Below, piece after piece: positions 34,221 to 42,368 of a DNA stretch of 64,000 nucleotides. The stretch's first letter is position 1. Each line of letters opens with the position of its first letter. The position numbers and the translations under genes are program-made. Source of the DNA: Setomelanomma holmii (taxonomy: Eukaryota; Ascomycota; Dothideomycetes; Pleosporales; Phaeosphaeriaceae); the NCBI GenBank assembly GCA_010015745.1, contig ML978161.1:62001-126000 (forward strand). Direction: 5' to 3'. The notes beneath the pieces are model-generated. The model was not told the origin of the DNA. It saw only the letters and a list, made by a program, of their open reading frames with translations, and made no database searches.

Positions 34221-34958
34221 ATGTCCACACCTAAGATCGAACTCCTCACATCAGCTACCCCAAATGGGCAAAAGATATCCATCTTCCTCCAAGAGCTCGG
34301 CATCCCATACACTACCACACCCATCGACCTAGGCGCAAATGAACAAAAGACCGAGTCTTTCCTCAAAGTCAATCCCAATGGACGCATCCCTGCCATAGTA
34401 GATCACTCCCGCGGCGACTTTCCCGTCTTCGAATCCGGCGCAATCTTCCTGTACCTGGCCGAGCACTACGACCAAGACTTCAAATTCCACTTTCGTGACG
34501 CGGATGAGAAGAGTGAATTGCTACAATGGTTGTTCTTCCAAAACGCAGGTGTAGGGCCGATGCAGGGACAGGCAAATCATTTCTTCCGCTATGCGCCTGA
34601 GAAGATTCAGTATGGTATTGATCGGTATCAGAATGAGACGAAGAGGCTGTACTCTATCCTTGAGACACGATTGAAGGATAACGAGTACTTAGTTGGTGGG
34701 AAGTACAGTATTGCTGACATGTCCACGTTCACGTGGGTCCGGTGGGCGCCATGGGCCGGTATCGACTTGGACAAGTTTCCAAAGCTGAAGGCGTGGAGTG
34801 AAAAGATTGAGGCAAGGGAGGCGGTTAAGAAGGGCTTGTTGGTGCCGGGTGGTGAAGATCAAATTGAGAGGTTGAGGAAAGATCCGAATGTGGAGGATCC
34901 ATTCCAGAAGTGGGTTATGCAGGGCCAGAAAGAGATCGCGGACAAACATGGCAAGTAG
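34221..34958 (+). CDS. Glutathione S-transferase, Ure2p/GstB-like
   Basis: Cytosolic glutathione conjugation or disulfide reductase. 245 residues from MSTPKIELLTSATPNGQKIS at 34221; the frame opens 33 codons earlier only with TTG. The N-terminal thioredoxin-like domain (about 1-88) shows TPNGQKISIFLQELGIPY, then KVNPNGRIPAIVDH with the cis-Pro, and FPVFESGAIFLYLAEHYD with the Glu-Ser that binds the gamma-glutamyl group. The C-terminal all-helical domain contains WLFFQNAGVGPMQGQANHFF, YLVGGKYSIADMSTFTWVRW (N-capping Asp motif) and a long tail. The Asn in TPNG is the usual catalytic residue of the Ure2p/nu-type class. The gene is complete, without introns, and divergent from the P450 gene. Confidence 0.92.
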   Translation: MSTPKIELLTSATPNGQKISIFLQELGIPYTTTPIDLGANEQKTESFLKVNPNGRIPAIVDHSRGDFPVFESGAIFLYLAEHYDQDFKFHFRDADEKSELLQWLFFQNAGVGPMQGQANHFFRYAPEKIQYGIDRYQNETKRLYSILETRLKDNEYLVGGKYSIADMSTFTWVRWAPWAGIDLDKFPKLKAWSEKIEAREAVKKGLLVPGGEDQIERLRKDPNVEDPFQKWVMQGQKEIADKHGK

Positions 34959-35217
34959 TCCGACTGTGCAGGAGCTCATGCTGAAACTTAAGCAATGATG
35001 GTACGTTGGTGTTGGACTATTGCCCTTGATGACATGAAATTCTGTGGCTTTGGGCATTAATGGTGACATGCATCCTGAGTAAGTCGGCAAGTCATCGTCC
35101 GAGCACCAAGGACTCCGTAGTACATCGATGAGTCGGATCCTCGGATCACTAGTGGCACGAATTTCCTGATGGTTGTTCATAAATATGACATGCCGCCCCA
35201 GTTCACATGATATCAAT

Positions 35218-35814
35218 CTATTCATTTTGACACGAAGAAATTTCTCTGGGTGACATCTCCAGCTCCCGCATGGAGAACTCAGCGTTGAGTTGCGCGATCT
35301 CATCGGCCGCACTTATGTCGTAATCTGCCATGGTTTTGCAGTGTCGTTGCGCGCCTGTGTCTTCTAGGGCCGGTATCACAAAGAGTCGTGAATGATGGAA
35401 ATAGCCAACGATGTCTAGTGTTACGTAGGTATGGTGGTCGAGCAAATTTGCTTGTTGCCATTGGTCGTTTATGTAGACTGTGTATTCCGCGAACTTGGTG
35501 GAACGGACAGGTGCATGAGAATAACGTTCTGCACATCGTTCTGCACGTCGTTCTGCAGGTGGTAGAGCGCGTAATTGTGCATCTGGGAACTGAGCGAGTA
35601 TCTCTGACGCTGTCGAGGCAGAGAGATTCACTACGCATGCTGCTGGCCAAAGTTTGTCAATGTAGATTTGCAACTGCTGCCTGCTGACATGGCTCGAAGT
35701 GTGTTGGTGCACATGTATCTCTGGCCGAAGTCTTCGCATTTCAAGGTCCGTAGCAGATGCGACCAACTTGCTTCGTGCTGCCGAAACGTTGCTTGATTCG
35801 AGTGTGATGCTCAT
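35218..35814 (-). CDS. Hypothetical ORF in phase with the HET pseudogene
   Basis: 198 codons from ATG 35814. No family is recognised. Visible features are a 12-bp tandem repeat coding AERR/AERC/AERY at about 35522-35557, a segment EYTVYINDQWQQANLLDHHT, and an acidic end (EFSMRELEMSPREIS). It is in the same frame as the HET pseudogene just upstream and separated from it only by a TAA, 13 nt and 4 codons before its ATG. It may therefore be that gene's former C-terminus rather than an independent gene. Confidence 0.3.
   Translation of the reverse strand: MSITLESSNVSAARSKLVASATDLEMRRLRPEIHVHQHTSSHVSRQQLQIYIDKLWPAACVVNLSASTASEILAQFPDAQLRALPPAERRAERCAERYSHAPVRSTKFAEYTVYINDQWQQANLLDHHTYVTLDIVGYFHHSRLFVIPALEDTGAQRHCKTMADYDISAADEIAQLNAEFSMRELEMSPREISSCQNE
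35522..35557. repeat. 12-bp tandem repeat, three copies
   Basis: Three copies of CGTTCTGCAC(A/G)T-type units, coding AER-x on the minus strand. The repeat is in frame and expands the hypothetical ORF at 35218-35814. Confidence 0.7.
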
Positions 35815-36610
35815 TCGGGTGGTCCATTAGCCGCAACTGCAGCGATCCTTGGTCCGAATGGCCGAGTGAATATAGCACGGTCCAATCACTCTATAGCGCT
35901 GCCTCTTGCGTCTTAATATCATGGGTGTATCAGCGCCATCAATGTCCCAGATCTCGTTCCAGTCTTCGAGGTGCTCGGGTCCAATTCCGAGCGAATGATC
36001 TGTTCCGAACATCCTCCGACCAGCCCCGTACTGAGAAACTTTGGCCAGGAAGTCCTTGAGCTTACCGTTATCGAAATGTCCGACGTGAGATGAAAGGAAA
36101 CGACAGCGACAAAGATACGCAGTAGCGTCCCAACGGTAACACTTCTTACATGGCTTACCGAAAGCCGGAGGAATTTCTGCTAACTGATGCCATGAGAGAT
36201 CTCCAGCCACTTGTTTAGTGACGTCGTTGTAGGCAGAAACGACTTGCTCCCAGAATTGGTGTCTTTCGTAACCTTGGTCACCCCGATAATTGTATAATGG
36301 AGCGCGTATCCAGTGTGCACCGCGATCAGGCAAGTATGACCGACCCTAACAACTACCATCTTTGGCCAAAAGAGCTATCTTGGCACACTTCTGGGGGCGA
36401 GGCCACTGGCCAAATACGGTAGTGTCTTTCCAGACAGTGCCGCACCTTCGCCCATACACTCGGAGGATGCAATCCAACGGGTAGAATTGCTCTTCTTTTA
36501 AAGCAAGAGTACCGTGAGAGCTTATTGCATCTCCATTTCGGGACACTAGCACAGGATGTGTATTCAAGGTGGAAGTCTCGTGTTAAGCTGGAAGAGTTGC
36601 GTAGGACCGG

Positions 36611-39600
36611 CAGACCTGTCAACAATCAAGTCGGCTTGATGAGCTGGCCTGTAGCGATTTCCTATCAAGCCAAGCCGATGAGCAAAGCTGGCTTGATGAG
36701 CTTTATCAGCTTGATTCACATGTGAGGTGAAGCTATTGGGTTTGCAGCAGAAGCGATCTCGCAATGTATTTTTAGTGTTGTATAATAGTATATATACTGA
36801 TTAATTGTATTTTTCTGTTATAAACTAGCCACAAAGATCAAGGATCACTAATAGTGCAAGTCTTGCTTTCAATACCCGTTGCGGGAGGCGAGCTAACCTG
36901 GACGTCTCGGCGTTGACGGTTACCAGCGCACACAGGTGCTGGGGTTCAATCCTACAGGAGGTCAAACTTAGCCTAGTTGCTTTCTTTTTGCTCTGTGATT
37001 GGTTCATTGTCTGATCTTTTTGGAACTTCTCCCAGCCACCACTGACCTCCCTTCCACCTATAACGCGCCTACGCGCCGCGCTCTACATCAACATAATCGC
37101 GTCATCTTTTTGCTCTATCCTATCTCTTTCTCTATCGTGTCTCTTACCTCTATCCTCTATTATCTCTATCAATTTCTATCGCCATGCCGCTGAAAAAACG
37201 CGTCTCTAACAGTGTGACTTTGACGTCAAACAAGCGCGTCAAAGGCAACAGCAGTCAACCTATACTAGTTAATACTGCTCCTCTATCGTCGCCACGACGG
37301 TCACCGCGTAAAGCTCTCGTCGAAGCATCTCAGGCGCCGCTACCGCCACTAACGTTTGAATCGCAGCTATAAGAATCACCAGCCAAAGACGCGCTTATTG
37401 TGCCTACTGAGGGCAGCGAGGTTGCAACGGTTGCTTTATTAATTGCTCTGTCGACAACTGTTGACAACGATACGCTAGATTATACGCTCGATGAGTGGCT
37501 GGAGGATACCTTTGATAGGCTTGATTGGTTGCAGCTGCCGCAATTCATTAAGCCTCTAGCGTTATTAAGGGCAAAGAAAAGCTGGATCTTTCAACATAGC
37601 TGGCGTGTTGCTCTGCTTAAGGAGCCTGATTATATATTCTTTGTGTGCAACTATTGCCACATGCACAAGCTTTCTGGCGGCATATATGAGACGACGCGAG
37701 CGCCATCAGCAGCTGCTCGCCACCTCAGCGAGCAGAGGCGTGGCCATGGCCACCAAGCGCCAGGAAAAGCTACTGCTGTAGCAGCTGAAAACGTCTTATT
37801 GCAGACAATACGACATTGCAACGAGGTCTCCCAAGGCGTTGCTAACGCGCTGTCTGGCTTCAATACCCAGCGCTTTCGACTAGCGGCTGTCAGCTGGATC
37901 GTACAGAACAACCACCCACTTTCTGAGTTCGAATCGATGGTTTTTCGACGACTTATCGCCATGGCAAACCCCGACGCTGAGAGAGCAATATGGACGTCTT
38001 ATGTGAGCGTCTCACGCTACGTGCTGCGACTGTACGATCACATTAAACCGCGTGTCGCTTGCGAGCTGTCACAGGCACTGAGTAAGATCTATATAAGCTT
38101 CGACGGCTAGACAACAAAGGGCGGGAAGCGTGGATTCTTAGGAGTTGTTGCGCACTACGTCGACAGCTAGGGTAAGCTGCAGGACTTGCCAATTGCTCTG
38201 CCGCAGCTTACTGGCGCCCACAGCGGCGAGATGATGGCTCAAGTTGTATACAAGACGCTGCTGGAGTTTGGCATCAACTTAAGTATGATAGGCTACTTTG
38301 TCCTTGACAACGCAAGCAATAACGACAACGCTGTCGCCACGCTTGCGTCAAAGATGGGCTTTAACGCAATCTCTCTTCGCCTCCGTTGTGGCCCTCACAC
38401 GCTTAATCTCATCAGTAAAGTACTTCTTTGGGGGCACGATAAAACTGCTTACGACAACGACGCGAGTAAGCATGCTGACGAGGACGCCTTCATGCGTGAA
38501 TGGAGACGCAACGGTCCGCTCGGAGTCCTCCTCAGCGTCGTCAACTATATCAAAACACCACAGCAACACGCGTTATTTGAGCATTTCCAGCGCCTCTCCA
38601 TCGCAAGCTTCCCGCTGACGCGCCTGCTGCCGACCGCAAGATCCTTGAGCCCGTCAAGCCTGTCGTCACACGCTGGAACTCATACTACTTGTGCTTTGAG
38701 CGCGCTGTCAAGTTACAGCCAGCTATCAACGCCTACGCCAGTCACCAGATACGACGAGTGAGAGATGAGGACACGTATGCTGAAAGCCGTGGCAACAAGT
38801 TACCTGACGCGCAGCCGTGGATGCGATCAGACGGTCTTACAGCTGCAGACTGGGCAGTGATTACTGAGTATATAGACGTGCTGAAGCCTCGGAAGTCAGC
38901 TACTTTGCGACTCGAAGGACGCGGCAAAAGCGAACGCTTTGGTGCTATTGCTGAGACTATCCCAGTCTTTGAATATATCCTATCGTACTACGAGCACCGC
39001 ACCAAGTCCTTCGAGGACGTCGATTACAACGCGCACGACGAAGCGCCTGAAGACCATCTTGCCATCAACTTATGCGCGGCGTGGGCTAAGGCGAGCGAGT
39101 ACTACAGCAAGCTTGACGACTCTCTAGCGTACTACGCTGCTACAATACTCCACCCATACTATAAGAGCTACTGCGACCAGGCGTGGGTGGATAAGCCAGA
39201 GTGGCTCACTGCAAACAACCGCGCTTTTCGAGCTTTGTGGGCGCAATACGGAGGACAGCTGAGCGCTGGTGCAAGGCAACAGCCACGGGTATTCTCCAAC
39301 GATATGGACGAGGCGATCGACAGTCTCATCGACCCTACTGCCGCCAGCAACAACACAGAGGAGGATGAGTTCGAGCGCTGGAAGCGCTGCGAGTCGCGCG
39401 CAGAGAAGGACTTGGAGTACGCTATCAATCCTATACAATACCGGGTCTCGCTGCGCGATCGATACCCTTGCCTCAGCCAGCTTGCGCTTGACGTATTGTC
39501 TATCCCTGCGTCAAGCTGTGAGTGTGAGCGCATGTTTAGTGAGCTGGGTGATTTCCTTGAGCCACGCCGTCGGGCCATCTCACCACACCTATTAGCAGCT

Positions 39601-39887
39601 ATACAGTGCGTAAGAAGGTGGACAAGAGCAGGCTTAGGCAACGATAGCTGCTCAAGGTCATCGCCGGTATTAACAGACTCTGAGCTCAAAGCGTTGTACA
39701 GTATAAGCACATGGGACAACGAAAAACTCAACACCATAGAGTATTAGTAATCAAGCCGTCAAGCTCATCAAGCCAGCTCAAGCCAAAACACCAAGCTCAT
39801 CAAGCCAAGCCGGCCTATACAAAAAAGCTATCAAGCCAAGCCAAGCCGACGGCGCCGGCTGGATTGGCTGGATTGTTGACATCTATG
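36611..39887 (+). mobile_element. hAT-family DNA transposon (degenerate)
   Basis: The ends are imperfect terminal inverted repeats: left CAGACCTGTCAACAATCAA and, reversed from the right end, CATAGATGTCAACAATCCA, sharing the core TGTCAACAATC. Flanks are AGGACCGG (36603-36610) and GGGACCGG (39888-39895), an 8-bp target duplication with one mismatch, as expected for hAT. Subterminal repeats of TCAAGCC/GGCTTGA occur within about 120 bp of each end. The element is 3.28 kb, holds one transposase gene in the + orientation, and sits inside the HET pseudogene. Confidence 0.85.
37184..39747 (+). pseudogene. hAT transposase, inactivated
   Basis: Starts MPLKKRVSNSVTLTSNKRVK at 37184 after a pyrimidine-rich leader (37100-37183). 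Typical fungal hAT pieces follow in order: YIFFVCNYCHMHKL (BED-type zinc-finger remnant), KIYISFDG then TAG then TTKGGKRGFLGVVAHYVDS, LPQLTGAHSGEMMAQVVY, GYFVLDNASNNDNAV, and the C-terminal dimerisation block SSCECERMFSELGDFLEPRR. Three in-frame stops interrupt it (about 37370, 38108 and 38168). One frame change lies near 38610, where ASFP continues as ADAPAADRKILEPVKPVVTR. Stops at expected Trp/Gln positions (TGG or CAG to TAG, and probably CAA to TAA) fit C:G-to-T:A change at CpA. It cannot make a full transposase. Confidence 0.85.
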
Positions 39888-40067
39888 GGGACCGGCCCGT
39901 CCAGTCGGGCACCCACGAAGGCATATCCAGTTGAAACATTCCATCCACCAGTGGAAGAATACTCAGTGTCTTGATAGTGTCGATAAAACATGCTACAGCT
40001 TGTAGGTACACCCAAGCGGCCTTAATAGAGGTCGAATAATTTGCCTGTAGTGGTAGTTGAGAATCGT

Positions 40068-41859
40068 TAAGCTCGGCCATATACTTTTCGACCAATATAC
40101 TTTTCGGCCACCCCACCAAAGTTGAGGCCGTGCTTTCAACACCCATTAACTCCACCACCACGCTCCTAATATGGAAGATCGCGAGTTCCATATACAAAGC
40201 GCTATACGCGATCTTAATGACGGTGTTTTAACGAGCCAGAGGCAAGCCTGTAAGGTGTACGGCATCCCTAGAACGACGCTACAAGGACGCCTTGCCGGCC
40301 AACAGAGCCACGCGATAGCTCATCAGCAACAGCAGCGCTTGACTCCAGAACAAGAAGAGACTCTTGTCAATTGGATTCTCGACGAAGATCTACGCGCTCA
40401 GCCTCCCTCCCACAGCCGTGTACGAGAGATGGCTGCTCGAATCCTCAATATGAATGGCGACGACGCGCCTCTCGGCCAGCTCTGGGTCCAGAACTTCCTA
40501 CAACGCAACCCATGCGTACACTCTATTGTCGGCAGATCGATCGCAGCCGACAGAGCTAAGGCAGCCAATCCAGAGACAATACGCGCGTTTTTCGACCTCT
40601 TTGAGGAGACTCGACGTCGGCTGGGTATACACACAGAGGATACATGGAATGTAGACGAAACAGGAGTAGCGCTTGGCGTATGTGATAACTCCCAGGTGAT
40701 CGCCTCTGCTCTTAAGCATAAGGCTTATGTAAAATCTCCAGAGGATCGCGAGTGGGTCTCCATTGTCGAGGTTGTATCCGCTGATGGGCGAAAACTCCGC
40801 CCAGTCGTGATATTCAAGGGACAGAGCCTCCAAACCACCTGGATCCCATCACTATCAGTGCCAGATTGGTACTATACTACTTCTGAAAACGGCTGGACGT
40901 CAAATAGTATTGGTTTGGAGTGGTTACGTCGCGTCTTTATCCCAGATTCTACTCCTACAGGTGGCCCTAATCGACTGCTGATACTAGATGGGCACGGCTC
41001 TCACGTCAGTACCGACTTCATGTGGACCTGCCATCTTGCTCGGATACACTGCCTTTACCTACCAGCTCACTCCTCACACGTTTTACAGCCATTAGACCTT
41101 GCTCCGTTCTCAGTTATAAAGTCAGCGTATCGCGAGCAGATACGCGCTCTCTCAGCTCTCAGCGACGCCTCTCCTGTTAAGAAAGAGCACTTCATCTCAT
41201 CCTATCACGACGCTTGTATACAGGGCCTCTCCGAGCGAGTAATACGAGCCGGCTGGCGAGCTGCAGGCCTTGTTCCGTACAACCCAGAGCTTGTACTCTC
41301 CTCATCCCAAGTTCAGACGCGGCCAGTAACTCCTCCACGGATTTTACAGCTAGAATACATACAAAGTCAAGTATTTACTACACCTCAGCGGTCTCAGGAT
41401 CTCTACAAGGCTCAACAGTTGTTGGGGCGGTCAGAAAAGCTTACGCAGAGTACTCGTTTGTTACTTGGCAAAGCAGGCAAGGCAATATCAGCAGCAAATT
41501 CACGATCAGCTGTGCTACAGGCAAGTAACGAGCGATTGCAGTTCCAGCTCGATCAGTTCAAGATTACGAAGACGAGAAAACGAGTCCCTCCTGACCCAAA
41601 TGGGTGTTTTAATGATGTAGAAACAATCAGGAAGGCAGTAGATCAAGCTACAGCTCAGGCGGCAAAAAAGGCTACCAAAACAAGTGAGGAAAGAGCCGTA
41701 GAAGCTGTTACTCAATCTGTTGGCGCTGCGCTTGAATCCATGTGTATACAGTGGCAAATATAAGAATTGTTGTTGAGTTATTTGGTGTTGAAAGCGTGAT
41801 CTCAACTTTGGTGGGGTGGCCGAAAAGTATATTGGCCGAAAAGTATATGGCCGAGCTTA
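40068..41859 (+). mobile_element. Fot1/pogo-type Tc1-mariner transposon, apparently intact
   Basis: Element body 40070-41857 (1788 bp) flanked by TA at 40068-40069 and 41858-41859, the target duplication of this superfamily. The terminal inverted repeats are about 70-75 bp (40070-40145 and 41783-41857), starting AGCTCGGCCATATACTTTTC. They contain an internal doubling of CGGCCA/ATATACTTTTC. The TIRs differ at only a few positions. Together with the unbroken transposase this points to a recent arrival. It is inserted in the HET pseudogene. Confidence 0.93.
40171..41763 (+). CDS. Pogo/Fot1 family transposase
   Basis: Nuclear DDE/D transposase of 530 residues, intronless and uninterrupted. N-terminal psq-type helix-turn-helix (AIRDLNDGVLTSQRQACKVY) and a CENP-B-type HTH (TPEQEETLVNWILDEDLRAQ through SRVREMAARIL). 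The catalytic core has the first Asp in WNVDETGVALG, the second in RLLILDGHGSHVS, and the third in SSHVLQPLDLAPFSVIKSAY. A downstream coiled-coil/basic region ends the protein. The gene fills the space between the TIRs. No RIP-type stop codons are seen, in contrast to the neighbouring hAT element. It is probably able to mobilise itself, by inference from intactness. Confidence 0.94.
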   Translation: MEDREFHIQSAIRDLNDGVLTSQRQACKVYGIPRTTLQGRLAGQQSHAIAHQQQQRLTPEQEETLVNWILDEDLRAQPPSHSRVREMAARILNMNGDDAPLGQLWVQNFLQRNPCVHSIVGRSIAADRAKAANPETIRAFFDLFEETRRRLGIHTEDTWNVDETGVALGVCDNSQVIASALKHKAYVKSPEDREWVSIVEVVSADGRKLRPVVIFKGQSLQTTWIPSLSVPDWYYTTSENGWTSNSIGLEWLRRVFIPDSTPTGGPNRLLILDGHGSHVSTDFMWTCHLARIHCLYLPAHSSHVLQPLDLAPFSVIKSAYREQIRALSALSDASPVKKEHFISSYHDACIQGLSERVIRAGWRAAGLVPYNPELVLSSSQVQTRPVTPPRILQLEYIQSQVFTTPQRSQDLYKAQQLLGRSEKLTQSTRLLLGKAGKAISAANSRSAVLQASNERLQFQLDQFKITKTRKRVPPDPNGCFNDVETIRKAVDQATAQAAKKATKTSEERAVEAVTQSVGAALESMCIQWQI

Positions 41860-42368
41860 TGCAACAATCCTAGGATTGCATAAACTTTGTCTCGTGCATC
41901 CTTGCACGAACAACTCCTCGAGATCTGCAGAAGAGACCGAAGGTCCGATGTCTGTCGCAATTCAGCTTGTAACATTGAACACTCGGACCACGAACATGGA
42001 TCATAATCCACGGCGGCTGATCAGAGAGTTTACTAGAGACTGACTCCTTGCATTTGGCGACCAACCCGCATTCTTCGCTGCAAACCATAAGAAATGATTG
42101 GCGGCAATGGCGGGGCAAGGTTACGAGACGCCAATTTATCAAGTAGAGATTGCTATTCTCCATGAGGTCATCCCAGCTCATCTCATTGCTCCTGTAAATC
42201 ACCAACTCTGAAGGACATTACGAACACAACCTAGGCTACATTTCAAAGTCATGCTGAAGCGATTCATATTGTATTCTAATCGTATTGCTTTCATTCTACA
42301 CGCACGCTACATGTCATTCACTACAGCTTGGTAGAGGCTAACACCAAAATGCTGACTTATTATGATGT

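Larger units (their letters stand above)
35827..42214 (-). pseudogene. HET-family gene remnant split by two transposons
   Basis: Fragments in minus-strand order are 42214-41860, 40067-39896 and 36602-35827. The first contains VIYRSNEMSWDDLM and CSCKDARDKVYAILGLL, and the second LQLDMPSWVPDWTG-like sequence (the motif read is FQLDMPSWVPDWTG). The third contains VSRNGDAISSHG, RRMFGTDHSLGIGPEHL and YRVIGPCYIHS. All are hallmarks of the C-terminal half of HET-domain proteins (heterokaryon-incompatibility-like allorecognition factors). Between fragments 1 and 2 sits a pogo element, and between 2 and 3 a hAT element. Deleting each element with one target copy restores the same frame at both joints. 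Damage outside the insertions comprises a frame change in fragment 1 and in-frame TAA (near 36570) and TAG (near 36350). The N-terminal HET domain itself is missing; its place is taken by the flank of the copper-oxidase gene. Confidence 0.85.

Noticed and set aside
36880..36965. tRNA-like text (GGTTCAATCC box) inside the hAT element
   Set aside because: No matching acceptor and anticodon stems could be paired; treated as chance.
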